From: JAGMES01 sp023128035
GTDB lineage: Bacteria > Bacillota > Halanaerobiia > DY22613
Assembly: GCA_030627905.1 (NCBI GenBank)
Contig: DAOVRZ010000076.1
Coordinates: 1 to 29,339, forward strand
Reading direction: 5' to 3'
Length of the DNA stretch: 29,339 nucleotides
The position numbers and the translations under genes are program-made. Within the stretch, counting starts at the first letter, position 1. Each line of letters starts with the position of its first letter. The notes below the pieces were generated by a model. The model was not told where the DNA came from. It did no database searches and saw only the letters and a list, made by a program, of their open reading frames with translations. Shown here piece after piece: positions 7,635-17,194 of this stretch.

Positions 7635-8543
7635 ATGTTTAAGACATTTGAAGAGATGGTAAATCAAGCAAAGGTAACTGAACCTAAAGTTGTATCTGTT
7701 GCAGTTGCTGAGGATACTGAAGTTTTGAAAGCTTTAAAATTAGCAGAAGAAGATGGATTAATTCACCCAATTTTGGTGGGTGATAAAGAAAAAATATTGG
7801 CTTGTGCTAAAGAGGCAGATTATGATTTAACTAATGTTAAAATCTATGATGAGCCAGATCAAATTGCTGCTAGCCATAAAGCTGTTCAGGCTGTCGTCAA
7901 TGGTGAAGCTGATTTTCTTATGAAAGGTCAAGTGGGTACTTCAACAATTTTACGCGCTCTATTAACCAAAGAATATGGTTTGCGTCAGAATAGATTATTA
8001 AGTCATATAGCTTTATTAGATCTCGCAAAATTAGATCGTCTGATCACAATGAGCGATGGCGGTATGAATATGTATCCTGATCTAGATCAAAAGAAACAGA
8101 TCATTGAAAACGCTGTAAATGTTATGCATTCAATCGGTGTTGAAAAACCAAATGTTGTACCATTAGCAGCAGTAGAATTAGTAAATCCAAATATGCAACC
8201 TACGCTGGATGCTGCAATTCTTTCTAAGATGGCTGATCGTGGCCAAATTAAAGGTTGTGTGGTTGATGGCCCATTTGCCTTTGACAATGCAATTAGTGTT
8301 GAGTCTGCAAAGCATAAGGGTATCACAAGTCCTATTGCAGGAAAAGCAGACGTATTATTAGTTCCAAATATTGAAACGGGTAATGTTTTGTATAAATCAT
8401 TATCATATTTTGCTGATATGAAGGCTGCTTTGATTGTAGTTGGTGCTAAAGTTCCAGTGGTAGTTACATCTAGAGCTGATAGTTTTATGACAAAATATTA
8501 CTCACTGGCTTTATGTAAAATGATGCTAGAGTACAGTAGTTAA
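7635..8543 (+). CDS. ptb: Phosphate butyryltransferase
   Basis: About 302 residues of the phosphate acetyl/butyryltransferase family. It converts acyl-CoA + phosphate to acyl phosphate + CoA. Recognisable features are KVVSVAVAEDTEVLKA at the N-terminus, FLMKGQVGTSTILRALL near residue 95, MSDGGMNMYPD and VDGPFAFDNAIS. AGGAGG at 7622-7627 favours the ATG at 7635 (seven bases) over the adjacent ATG at 7632. It is the only ptb in the window and must serve both dehydrogenase/kinase pairs if they work on CoA esters. Confidence 0.93.
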   Translation: MFKTFEEMVNQAKVTEPKVVSVAVAEDTEVLKALKLAEEDGLIHPILVGDKEKILACAKEADYDLTNVKIYDEPDQIAASHKAVQAVVNGEADFLMKGQVGTSTILRALLTKEYGLRQNRLLSHIALLDLAKLDRLITMSDGGMNMYPDLDQKKQIIENAVNVMHSIGVEKPNVVPLAAVELVNPNMQPTLDAAILSKMADRGQIKGCVVDGPFAFDNAISVESAKHKGITSPIAGKADVLLVPNIETGNVLYKSLSYFADMKAALIVVGAKVPVVVTSRADSFMTKYYSLALCKMMLEYSS

Positions 8544-8582
8544 TAATTATAAAATAATTTATTACAAGGGGGATTTTTTAAA

Positions 8583-9644
8583 ATGAACAAATTTGATTAC
8601 ATGGAAAAGTATGATTATGAACAATTGGTATTTTGTTATGACAAGACTTCTGGTTTAAAAGCTATTATCTGTATCCATGATACTACTTTAGGTCCTGCTT
8701 TGGGTGGTACTCGTATGTGGAATTATGAGAGTGAAGAAGATGCAATTTTAGATGTTCTTCGTCTCGGTCGTGGTATGACTTATAAAGCAGCTGCTGCTGG
8801 TTTAAATCTTGGTGGTGGTAAGACAGTTATTATTGGTGATGCTAAGAAAGATAAGAGTGAAGAACTTTGGAGAGCTTTCGGTCGCTATGTACAAAGTTTA
8901 AATGGTCGTTACATCACTGCAGAAGATGTTAATACTTCTGTTGAAGATATGGATTATGTTGCTATGGAAACTGATTATGTAACTGGTCTTTCTGGTACTT
9001 CTGGTGACCCATCTCCAGTAACAGCTTATGGTACCTACATGGGTATGAAAGCTGCTGCAAAAGAAGCTTTAGGTACTGATAGCTTGGAAGGTAAAGTAAT
9101 TTCTGTTCAAGGTTTGGGTCATGTAGGTTACTATCTCTGTAAATTTATCCATGAAGAAGGCGGAAAACTTATTGTTACTGATATTAATCAAGAAGCTATT
9201 GACCGTATCGTTGATGAGTTTGGTGCAGAAGTAGTTGCTCCAGATGAAATTTATGGAGTAGAATGTGATATCTATGCTCCATGTGCTTTAGGAGCTACTG
9301 TAAATGATGAAACTATTCCACAATTTAAGTGCCGTGCAATTGCAGGTGCTGCTAACAATGTATTAAAAGAAGAGCGTCATGGGGATATCCTTCATGAAAA
9401 AGGTATCATTTATGCTCCAGACTATGTTATCAATGCTGGTGGTTTGATCAATGTTTATCATGAGCTTTTAGGTTATGATGCAGATGCAGCACATAGAGAT
9501 TCTTCAAAAATCTATGACCGTATTTTAAAAGTTATTGAAATCTCCAAGAGAGACAATATCCCAACTTATAAAGCAGCTGACATTATGGCAGAAGAAAGAA
9601 TTGAAAAAATGGGTCGTGTTCATAGTAACTTTATTATGAGATAA
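8583..9644 (+). CDS. bcd: Leucine dehydrogenase
   Basis: A 353-residue NAD-dependent leucine/valine/isoleucine dehydrogenase. It closely follows the Bacillus leucine dehydrogenases: FDYMEKYDYEQLVFC start, GGTRMW, AAAGLNLGGGKTVIIGD, NGRYITAEDV and GDPSPVTAYG. Catalytic K68, K80 and Asp115 are present, and the NAD motif is VQGLGHVG. It removes the amino group to give 2-oxo acids for the ferredoxin oxidoreductase downstream. A GGGGG ribosome binding site precedes the ATG, and the gene is 39 bases after ptb. One small oddity is Asn at 117 where I expect Gly in the EDVGTT motif. Confidence 0.92.
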   Translation: MNKFDYMEKYDYEQLVFCYDKTSGLKAIICIHDTTLGPALGGTRMWNYESEEDAILDVLRLGRGMTYKAAAAGLNLGGGKTVIIGDAKKDKSEELWRAFGRYVQSLNGRYITAEDVNTSVEDMDYVAMETDYVTGLSGTSGDPSPVTAYGTYMGMKAAAKEALGTDSLEGKVISVQGLGHVGYYLCKFIHEEGGKLIVTDINQEAIDRIVDEFGAEVVAPDEIYGVECDIYAPCALGATVNDETIPQFKCRAIAGAANNVLKEERHGDILHEKGIIYAPDYVINAGGLINVYHELLGYDADAAHRDSSKIYDRILKVIEISKRDNIPTYKAADIMAEERIEKMGRVHSNFIMR

Positions 9645-9679
9645 AACAATTTTTGGGATCTTATACTGGAGGGATTTAA

Positions 9680-10771
9680 ATGTCCAGCTTAAAAATCTTA
9701 GTCATCAATCCAGGTTCGACTTCCACGAAAATTGGAGTTTATCATGATGAAAAGGAAGTCCTTAAGATTGGAATTGATCATACAAGAGAAGAATTGGCTC
9801 CATATGCAACGATTACAGAACAGTTATCTATGAGAAAAGAAGTAATCTTAAAAACATTAAAGGAGCATGGTATTGAAATATCTGAGCTGGATGCTGTCTC
9901 TGGCAGGGGTGGGCTATTATGGCCTATCTCTGGTGGGACTTATGCAGTTAATCAACAGATGCTGGAAGACTTAAAAGTAGGAGTACAAGGCCAGCATGCT
10001 AGTAATCTGGGCGGATTAATCGCCAATGAGATTGCTCAGGAAGTTGGTGGTAAGGCTTTCATTGTTGACCCAGTAATTGTTGATGAACTTGAGCCTATAG
10101 CCAGATATTCAGGATTACCAGAAATTGAACGAAAAAGTATTTTTCATGCTTTAAACCAAAAAGCAATGGCTCGAAAAGTGGCCGAAAATTTAGGGAAAAG
10201 ATATAATAAATGTAATTTAATTATATCTCATATGGGTGGTGGAATTTCAGTCGGTGCTCATAAAGACGGTCGGGTAATTGATGTTAATAACGCTTTAGAC
10301 GGAGATGGCCCTTTTTCTCCCAATCGTTCCGGTGGTTTGCCCGTAGGAGATCTTAGAAAAATGGTTTATTCTGGTAAGTACACTAAAGAGGAGATCTTAA
10401 AAAAGATAGTGGGCGATGGAGGTTTAGTAGCTTACTTAGGAACAGCGGATCTACGAAAAGTAGAGGAATTGATCGCTACTGGTGATGAAGAAGCTTACTT
10501 AATTTTCCATGCTATGGCCTATCAGGTTGCAAAAGAGATCGGTGTTTGTGCAACTGTACTTAAGGGTCAGGTAGATGCCATTATTTTAACGGGGGGTATG
10601 GCATATTCTGAACGGTTTACTTCTTTGATCTCTGAACGGGTTTCCTTTATTGCTCCAGTAAAACTCTATCCTGGTGAACATGAGATGGAAGCTTTGGCTT
10701 TAGGAGCATTGCGGGTTCTTCGTGGAGAAGAAATGGCAAAAGAATATAATCCTTCTATGGCAAAAAGATAA
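9680..10771 (+). CDS. buk: Butyrate kinase (second copy)
   Basis: A 363-residue butyrate kinase with the same landmarks as the first copy: NPGSTSTKIG near residues 10-19, HMGGGISVGAH in the middle and ILTGGMAYS near the end. The two copies share the overall pattern but differ at many positions, so this is an old duplication or separate acquisition, not a recent tandem copy. It follows leucine dehydrogenase directly, repeating the dehydrogenase-kinase order seen at 5454-7610. A 111-bp gap with a stable hairpin separates it from the ferredoxin gene. Confidence 0.93.
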   Translation: MSSLKILVINPGSTSTKIGVYHDEKEVLKIGIDHTREELAPYATITEQLSMRKEVILKTLKEHGIEISELDAVSGRGGLLWPISGGTYAVNQQMLEDLKVGVQGQHASNLGGLIANEIAQEVGGKAFIVDPVIVDELEPIARYSGLPEIERKSIFHALNQKAMARKVAENLGKRYNKCNLIISHMGGGISVGAHKDGRVIDVNNALDGDGPFSPNRSGGLPVGDLRKMVYSGKYTKEEILKKIVGDGGLVAYLGTADLRKVEELIATGDEEAYLIFHAMAYQVAKEIGVCATVLKGQVDAIILTGGMAYSERFTSLISERVSFIAPVKLYPGEHEMEALALGALRVLRGEEMAKEYNPSMAKR

Positions 10772-10808
10772 AAATCATAAATATAGTTTGTAATATTTTA
10801 TGAATATG

Positions 10809-10840
10809 GGGTTAAAATAGAGAAATTCTATCTTTAACCC
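10809..10840 (+). promoter_or_regulatory. Intraoperonic hairpin before the oxidoreductase genes
   Basis: GGGTTAAA then ATAGA (10809-10821) pair with TCTAT and TTTAACCC (10827-10840) with a single bulged C, around a GAAAT loop. No long T run follows. It may be an mRNA processing or stability element, or a weak attenuator that sets the level of the four-subunit enzyme relative to upstream genes. Confidence 0.5.
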
Positions 10841-10882
10841 TGAATTTTATACTACCGAGCAATTTTAGAAGGAGGTTATGAT

Positions 10883-11101
10883 ATGCCAAAGGTTGTATTT
10901 AATGTAGATCATTGTAAAGGATGTGAACTTTGCACTACGGTCTGTCCAAAGAATATTGTAAAAATGTCTACCAAGATTAATGCAAAAGGATATCATCCAG
11001 CTATGGTTGAAGAAATGGATAAATGTATTGGTTGTGCTTTCTGTGCTAGTATATGTCCTGATTGTGTAATTGAGGTTTATAAAGAAGATAAGAAGAAATA
11101 A
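10883..11101 (+). CDS. vorD: 2-oxoacid:ferredoxin oxidoreductase, ferredoxin-type delta subunit
   Basis: A 72-residue protein with two [4Fe-4S] binding motifs, CKGCELCTTVCP and CIGCAFCASICP, each of the CxxCxxCxxxCP type. It carries electrons from the thiamine-dependent active site to ferredoxin. It opens a compact four-gene block in the order delta, alpha (11153), beta (12211), gamma (12958), typical of VOR/KOR-type enzymes. AGGAGG precedes the ATG. Confidence 0.9.
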   Translation: MPKVVFNVDHCKGCELCTTVCPKNIVKMSTKINAKGYHPAMVEEMDKCIGCAFCASICPDCVIEVYKEDKKK

Positions 11102-11152
11102 ATTTATAAATAAAGCTACTTTGGTAATAAGGAATGCAAAGGAGGTTGTCTA

Positions 11153-12211
11153 ATGGGTGAAAGAATTTTAATGAAGGGTAACGAAGCTTTGGGTGAAGCT
11201 GCTATTCAAGCTGGATGCCATTATTTCTTTGGTTATCCAATCACTCCTCAGAATGAGTTACCTGCTTATATGGCAAGACGTCTTCCTAAAATTGGTGGAG
11301 TCTTTTTACAAGCTGAGAGTGAAGTTGCTGCAATTAATATGGTTTATGGTGCTGCTGGTTGTGGTGCTAGAGTAATGACATCTTCTTCTAGTCCTGGAAT
11401 TAGTTTAAAAACTGAAGGTATTTCTTATATTGCAGGGGCAGAATTGCCTTGTGTAATTGTTAATATTATGCGTGGAGGTCCTGGTTTGGGTGGTATTCAA
11501 CCTTCTCAATCTGATTATTTCCAGGCTACAAAAGGTGGCGGTCATGGAGATTACCGTCTGGTTGTTCTTGCTCCATCCACTGTTCAAGAAGCTGTTGATA
11601 TGGTAATGGATGCTTTTGATATAGCTGATCAATATCGGACTCCTGTAATGATTCTTGGAGATGGAATGATTGGGCAAATGATGGAACCTATTGAATTCAA
11701 AGAAAGACCAAAGAGAGATTTACCAGCCAAAGATTGGGCTACTGATGGTTGTAAAGATCGGGAACCAAATATAATTAATTCTCTCTTCTTACAGCCTGAA
11801 GAGTTAGAAGAACATAACTGGAAGCTTTATAAAAAATATAAGATGATCGAAGAAAATGAAGTTAAAGTTGAAACTATGAATATGGAAGATGCAGAGATTG
11901 CTTTGGTTGCTTATGGTACTACTTCTCGTATTTGTTTCAGCGCAATGGAAACACTTCGTGAAGAAGGATATAAGGTTGGTTTAATTCGTCCACTTACTTT
12001 GTGGCCTTTCCCAACTAATGCAATCCAAAAAGCTGCTGAGCAAGTTAAAACTTTCCTCACTGTTGAAATGAGTACTGGTCAGATGGTAGAAGATGTAAAA
12101 CTTGCTGTTGAGGGCAAAGTTCCTGTACAATTCTATGGTCGACCTGGCGGTATGATACCTTCTACAGCTGAGATTGTTGAACAAGTTAAGGCACTGGGAG
12201 GTGGAAAGTAA
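11153..12211 (+). CDS. vorB: 2-oxoisovalerate ferredoxin oxidoreductase, alpha subunit VorB
   Basis: A 352-residue subunit of the thiamine-dependent 2-oxoacid:ferredoxin oxidoreductase. The N-terminal MKGNEALGEAAIQAGC and GYPITPQNEL segments, the VMTSSSSPGISL loop and the GGPGLGGIQPSQSDY stretch are hallmarks of the VorB/KorA group. It makes acyl-CoA, CO2 and reduced ferredoxin from branched-chain 2-oxo acids. Its stop codon overlaps the start of the beta subunit by one base (TAATG), indicating translational coupling. The enzyme could also accept 2-oxoglutarate; the neighbouring leucine dehydrogenase, ptb and buk favour branched-chain substrates. Confidence 0.88.
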   Translation: MGERILMKGNEALGEAAIQAGCHYFFGYPITPQNELPAYMARRLPKIGGVFLQAESEVAAINMVYGAAGCGARVMTSSSSPGISLKTEGISYIAGAELPCVIVNIMRGGPGLGGIQPSQSDYFQATKGGGHGDYRLVVLAPSTVQEAVDMVMDAFDIADQYRTPVMILGDGMIGQMMEPIEFKERPKRDLPAKDWATDGCKDREPNIINSLFLQPEELEEHNWKLYKKYKMIEENEVKVETMNMEDAEIALVAYGTTSRICFSAMETLREEGYKVGLIRPLTLWPFPTNAIQKAAEQVKTFLTVEMSTGQMVEDVKLAVEGKVPVQFYGRPGGMIPSTAEIVEQVKALGGGK

Positions 12212-12957
12212 TGATTAAAGTTGCTGGCAGACCAGAATCTTTAACTTCTAAGCAATTTCACTACTGTCCTGGTTGTACTCATGGAATTATCCATCGACTA
12301 GTTGCAGAAGTTATGGATGAGTTGGAAATTCGAGAAAAAACAATTGGTGTCGCTCCTGTAGGATGTGCTGTTTTAGCTTATGAATATTTTAATTGTGATA
12401 TGCATGAAGCATCTCATGGTCGTGCACCTGCAGTTGCTACAGGTATTAAAAGAATTCATCCTGATAAAGTAGTCTTTACTTATCAGGGAGATGGTGACTT
12501 AGCATCTATCGGTACTGCAGAGATTGTACATGCTGCGGCACGTGGTGAGAAGATTACTACTATTTTTGTTAATAATGCTATTTATGGTATGACAGGTGGT
12601 CAGATGGCTCCAACTACTTTGATAGGTCAAAAAGCTACAACAGCTCCTTATGGTCGAGATGCAGCTATACAAGGATATCCTATTCGTGTTTCTGAATTGT
12701 TGTCTACACTAACAGGTGCTGCCTATATTGCACGGGTATCTGTTCATACTCCTCAGCATATCCGTAAAGCTAAGGCTGCAATTAAGAAAGCTTTTGAGCT
12801 TCAATTGGAAGGCAAAGGTTTTACTTTGATTGAAGTACTTTCTACTTGTCCAACAAACTGGGGTATGACTCCTGTCGAATCTCTTAAATGGTTAGAGGAG
12901 AATATGCTCCCATATTATCCTCTAGGAGAATACAAAACTCCTGAGGAGGTGAAGTAA
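12211..12957 (+). CDS. vorA: 2-oxoisovalerate ferredoxin oxidoreductase, thiamine-pyrophosphate subunit (VorA/KorB type)
   Basis: A 248-residue beta subunit that binds thiamine pyrophosphate. The TPP motif runs from GDGDLASIG to FVNNAIYGMTGGQ (about residues 92-129). The N-terminal HYCPGCTHG and VGCAV segments are typical of this subunit. The start overlaps the alpha-subunit stop, and the gamma-subunit ATG follows its stop directly. Together with the alpha subunit it forms the catalytic core in the cytoplasm. Confidence 0.88.
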   Translation: MIKVAGRPESLTSKQFHYCPGCTHGIIHRLVAEVMDELEIREKTIGVAPVGCAVLAYEYFNCDMHEASHGRAPAVATGIKRIHPDKVVFTYQGDGDLASIGTAEIVHAAARGEKITTIFVNNAIYGMTGGQMAPTTLIGQKATTAPYGRDAAIQGYPIRVSELLSTLTGAAYIARVSVHTPQHIRKAKAAIKKAFELQLEGKGFTLIEVLSTCPTNWGMTPVESLKWLEENMLPYYPLGEYKTPEEVK

Positions 12958-13491
12958 ATGAAGCAGGAAATCATTATGGCTGGTTTTGGTGGTCAGGGTG
13001 TTATGTCCATGGGAATGCTTTTAGCATATGCTGGTATGATGGAAGGTAAAGAAGTTTCTTGGATGCCATCTTATGGTCCTGAAATGCGTGGTGGTACTTC
13101 TAACTGTGCAGTAATCGTTAGTGATAAGCGGATTGCTTCACCTATAACCGATGCACCTGATACCTCAATTGTGATGAATTTACCTTCTTTAGATAAATTT
13201 GCACCAATGGTTAAGCCGGATGGTCTTCTAATCATAAATTCTTCACTAATCGAAAAAGATTGTGGTCGGGCTGATATTGAAATTTTAAAAATTCCATGTA
13301 ACGAGATTGCTAATGAACTTGGAAATAGCCGGGTTGCAAATATGGTAGCTTTAGGAACTTATTTAGAAAAAACAGGTTTGTTAACAATAGAGTCTGTTGT
13401 TAAAGCTATGAATAAAGTGTTTGCTGGGAAAGAAAAATTAATCCCTGTGAATGAAGAAGCTTTGAAACGTGGAGCAGAATTTGCAAAATAA
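12958..13491 (+). CDS. vorC: 2-oxoisovalerate ferredoxin oxidoreductase, gamma subunit
   Basis: A 177-residue gamma subunit of the 2-oxoacid:acceptor oxidoreductase family. The N-terminal IIMAGFGGQGVMSMG motif and the MPSYGPEMRGGTSNC segment are diagnostic. It is the last gene of the sigma-54 operon, starting immediately after the beta subunit stop and followed by a terminator. GGAGGTGA just before the ATG lies inside the end of the previous gene. Confidence 0.9.
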   Translation: MKQEIIMAGFGGQGVMSMGMLLAYAGMMEGKEVSWMPSYGPEMRGGTSNCAVIVSDKRIASPITDAPDTSIVMNLPSLDKFAPMVKPDGLLIINSSLIEKDCGRADIEILKIPCNEIANELGNSRVANMVALGTYLEKTGLLTIESVVKAMNKVFAGKEKLIPVNEEALKRGAEFAK

Positions 13492-13513
13492 TATAGATTA
13501 GGTATGTTAATTT

Positions 13514-13553
13514 GTAGCCGTGGTGACTATTTGCCTACGGCTACTTTGTTTTT
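13514..13553 (+). terminator. Terminator of the amino-acid operon
   Basis: GTAGCCGT (13514-13521) pairs with ACGGCTAC (13537-13544), followed by TTTGTTTTT. Confidence 0.8.
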
Positions 13554-13567
13554 AGAAAGGAGAAATT

Positions 13568-14677
13568 ATGGTAAATAAAGATAGATTAGTTGAACTTTTT
13601 ATGGATTTAGTTACAATTGACAGTGAGACCAGAAAAGAACGTCCGATGGCTGATCGTTTGAAATTAGAATTATCTAAATTAGGACTAGATGTATATGAGG
13701 ATAACACAGGTGAGAAGATTGGTGGTACTGCAGGTAATATAATTGCTACACTGAAAGGTAATATAGATGTACCTTCTCTACTCTTTTGTGCCCATATGGA
13801 TCGGGTGAGCCCTGGTGAAGGAATAGAACCTGTTTTGAAGGATGAAATAATTACCAGTAAAGGTGAAACCATTCTAGCTGCAGACGATATAGCAGGTGTT
13901 GCAGCTATTTTAGAAGCCTTGCAGGTAGCCGGAGAAAATAATTTAGAACATGGTGAGATTAAAGTATTGTTTACTGTAGCGGAAGAAGGCGGACTTCATG
14001 GGGCGAAAAATGTTGATCCTGAGATGATTCGTTCTGATTATGGCATATCTTTTGATTCTGGTGGTGATGTAGGGACTATTGTTGTGCAAGGGCCAGCTCA
14101 ATATAGCTTTGAAGCTGTAGTCAAAGGTAAAGCCGCTCATGCAGGTATAGAGCCGTCTGCAGGTATCAATGCTATAAAGGTAACCAGTTTGGCTATATCG
14201 GAGATGAAACTAGGGCAGATCGATGAAGAGACCACTGCCAACATTGGTGTCATCAAAGGTGGTCAGGCTACAAATATAGTGCCTGCCAGAGTAGAGCTTT
14301 TAGGAGAGGCACGAAGTCGTAATCAGGAAAAACTGGAAGCTCAGATTGCACATATGAAAGATATAATGGAACGGGCTGCTGCTAAATATGGAGCTGAGGT
14401 AGATATTAGTACAGAGTTGATGTATCCTGCATATTTCTTTGATGCAGATGATGAGATTGTGAAGATAGCTAAAGAGGCTGCTAGAGCAATTGGAGTTGAA
14501 ACTTCTTTGGTTCCAAGTGGAGGCGGAAGTGATGCTAATATAATCAATGGTTATGGGATTCCTGTTATCAACTTAGGAATTGGGATGGAAAAGGTGCACA
14601 CTGTTAACGAGTTTATAACAGTTGAGAATCTTACTAAAACTGCTGCATATATCATTGCATTGATCAAAACTGTGTAG
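13568..14677 (+). CDS. M20-family metallopeptidase, PepT-like
   Basis: A 369-residue zinc aminopeptidase of the M20 family, closest in pattern to the PepT-like group. Metal ligands are visible: HMD (His76, Asp78), ADD (Asp106), the EEGG general-base pair (Glu139/Glu140), DSGG and the C-terminal HTVNE histidine. The insert between about 180 and 290 is the dimerisation (lid) domain, starting at GKAAHAGIEP. It probably trims tri- or other small peptides in the cytoplasm and so would feed amino acids to the fermentation operon upstream, though it has its own ribosome binding site and lies after a terminator. The exact substrate is unknown. Confidence 0.88.
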   Translation: MVNKDRLVELFMDLVTIDSETRKERPMADRLKLELSKLGLDVYEDNTGEKIGGTAGNIIATLKGNIDVPSLLFCAHMDRVSPGEGIEPVLKDEIITSKGETILAADDIAGVAAILEALQVAGENNLEHGEIKVLFTVAEEGGLHGAKNVDPEMIRSDYGISFDSGGDVGTIVVQGPAQYSFEAVVKGKAAHAGIEPSAGINAIKVTSLAISEMKLGQIDEETTANIGVIKGGQATNIVPARVELLGEARSRNQEKLEAQIAHMKDIMERAAAKYGAEVDISTELMYPAYFFDADDEIVKIAKEAARAIGVETSLVPSGGGSDANIINGYGIPVINLGIGMEKVHTVNEFITVENLTKTAAYIIALIKTV

Positions 14678-14691
14678 GAATTTAAAAAAAT

Positions 14692-14728
14692 AAAAGGCTG
14701 TTGATCATTATGACCAACAGCCTTTTTT
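14692..14728. terminator. Bidirectional terminator between peptidase and chemoreceptor genes
   Basis: AAAGGCTGTTG (14692-14702) pairs with CAACAGCCTTT (14715-14725), with A-rich sequence on the left and T-rich on the right, between two convergent genes. Confidence 0.85.
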
Positions 14729-14733
14729 GATGT

Positions 14734-16902
14734 TTATTCCTTATCAGTAACCTTAAAAAACTCAACAGCATCATTTAATTTTTCACTTAACTCAGTCAAA
14801 AATTGCGCAGAAGCGTTGATTTCTTCAATACTGGCACTTTGCTCTGAAAGACTATCATTGATAGAGGCAAAGGTATGAGTATTTTCGCTTATTGCGGAAG
14901 AAATATCATGAATTCTTTTATTTGCTATATCTGATTTTTCTACCTGTGTAATTGAACTCTCAGCAATTGCTTGAATAGCGTTACTGCTTGTAGTAATCTT
15001 TTGACCGATAATGCCGACTTGTTTTTTTAAATCTTTGACAGAAAGTAGACCATCTTTAATTTCTAAAACTTCATTTTCCATTACGTTGGCAATTTTTTGC
15101 ACTTGTCTTTGAATATTATTAAGAATATCTGATATTTGTTGAGTAGCCTCAGAACTGTCTTGAGCTAGTTCATTAATTTCATTAGCTACGACTGCAAATC
15201 CATAACCTTCTTCTCCAGCTCTGGCGGCTTCAATCCGAGCATTAAGTGCAAGTAAATTAGTTTGTGAAGCAATATTTGAGATTGTCTCAATGATCTTTTT
15301 GATTTTTTCTGTATCACTCAGTAATTCTGTCATATCTTTATACATTTCTTTAGTCTGAGAAGTAATATTTTGCATTTTTTCTTTTGTTTTATTGGAAGTT
15401 TGTTCACCTATTGAGCTTAAATTTACTATTTCCTTACTTCTGTCTTTTATTTGGTTTGAAGAATCAGAAGTATTTTTAGATAATTCTGTAATGAACTCAA
15501 TTTGGTAAGCTGTATCCTCTAAGTCAATGGCAGTTTGCTGTGAGGCAACTGTCATCTCTTCTGTTGCAGCCGAAATCTCTTCTAGTATTGCATTTGATTC
15601 CTGGATTGCTGCAGAGAGTTCTTGAGAAGAGGCACTCACTTCTATAGATGTATTAGAAACCAGTTGAACAGTTGTCTGTTGAAAGTGGAGCATATTATTG
15701 ATACTTTCGCTTAATTGAACAATCTCATCTCCACAACAAAGTTGATAAACTTCACATTTTTCACATTCATTTAGCTTACTTGCCATATTTCCTTGAATTT
15801 CACCTTTACAATGGGTTCCAGCAAGTTGCCAACACCGTAAATTTTTATTTTTATATGCTGGACATTCAGAGTTATCACATTCTAATCGTTCCCAACATTT
15901 TTGGAGTTTGTTATTTGAAATTACTTGGGTTAAGTCACCTTGTTCAACTTTTTTTACAGCGTCTTGAATTTTACGGATTTTGTTAATTAAATTATTTAAA
16001 ATAAGATACATTGCGATTATCAAAATTACTGAACAGATTAGAATAATGAAGCGAGAAATCTGCTTAAAATCATTAATTTCACCAGAGATTTCACTCTTTG
16101 ATACACTAGTTGCTAGGATCCAATTTGTATTAGGTACTTGAGTAAAACTACTGGCTTTTTTATCATCATTAAAGGTATATTCCAGGTAATCTGATTTTTT
16201 TTCAAACATTTCTTCAACTACTTTTTTGAAAGACGGATCATTATTAATTATAGTTTCGTTTAAAATATATTCTTCAGTTGGATGATAGATAAAGAGGTTA
16301 TTATCACTTACAAGAAATGCATAACCCGTTTCTCCAATTTTAATTTGTTTTAAAATTTCACCAATCTGCTTAATTGAAAAATCTGCAACAAGCATACCTG
16401 TAATTTTATGATTATTATAAATAGGAACACTTATAGCTATAATCCATTTCCCGTTATTTTTAGATTTGATAGGATTTGAAATCTGTGGAGTTCCCTTCAA
16501 AGTTTCTGTAAAATATTCTCTGTCAGATATATTTCTAGTTATACCGTCATTTGAAATAAAATCCCCGGAAGTATCAGCAATTGATAAGTTTTCATAGATT
16601 TTGCGTTTCTCTAAAATAAATTCCAATATAAATTCTCCGGTGTTAGGATCAGAAGGATCAATATTATACTCTTCAATTAAAATTTTTAATTCGTCTTGTT
16701 GCCAGCAGATCTACTCTGTTAAACTGTTTTTAAGATAATTAACAGTTTGTTTCTGTGATGCCTTTATAGTGTTTTGAAGTAAGTTTGTTCCTTGCATGGT
16801 CAATACAACAGATAAAATTCCTAATGACAATAAAGAAAAAAATAGACTAAGTGAAATCAACTTAACTTTTAAAGATCGGTTAAATAAGCGAAACATTTTC
16901 AA
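14734..16902 (-). pseudogene. Methyl-accepting chemotaxis protein with two-CW domain, interrupted by an in-frame TAG
   Basis: Read through, this is a 722-codon chemoreceptor. The order is N-terminal membrane helix, extracellular Cache sensor, second membrane helix (FIILICSVILIIAMYLIL), a Cys-rich module, then the signalling coiled coil with the EAARAGEEGYGFAVVANE hairpin. The Cys-rich module (CWERLECDNSECPAY, then CW, GTHCKGE and CEKCEVY) matches what I know as the two-CW domain. A TAG at 16711-16713 interrupts the frame after LKNSLTE, and the same frame continues for 28 codons to the first downstream start-like codon. That codon, TTG at 16626, would drop the first membrane helix, so it is not a credible start. 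Nonsense mutation, suppressor or sequence error are all possible. TAG ends many other genes here, which argues against recoding. Confidence 0.8.
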
Positions 16903-17194
16903 TTGCCTCCTCTAAGTGCTGTAGACTTTGTGAAATAACACACAATAAATTACCTTTACAAGTTCCCAATTTGTTAATTTCTATAAAAAGGTTACTTTTT
17001 CCTCTAAATTACGCATGGTTTTTTTAAAAAAAATTATTTTAGTATATTTTAAAATCAATTTAGGTTAAATAGAATTGAATAATCAAAAAGTACGTTTTCA
17101 TAGTGTCCTAAGAGAATATTGTTAGATTATTTTGAAAAGATTAAATTATAAGAAGGATTTTAAATTATACTATTGAATATAACAGGTGATAAGG

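Noticed and set aside
13552..13872. Minus-strand 106-codon open frame
   Set aside because: It is the antisense of a well-supported peptidase gene, with no ribosome binding site and low-complexity content.
16614..16626. TTG at 16626 as an intact chemoreceptor start
   Set aside because: No ribosome binding site; the protein would lack its first membrane helix, while the missing part is present in frame upstream of the TAG.
16711..16713. TAG as a pyrrolysine codon
   Set aside because: TAG ends several other genes here (three precursor peptides, first butyrate kinase, peptidase, spoIIM), chemoreceptors are not known to need pyrrolysine, and no pyl genes are in the window.
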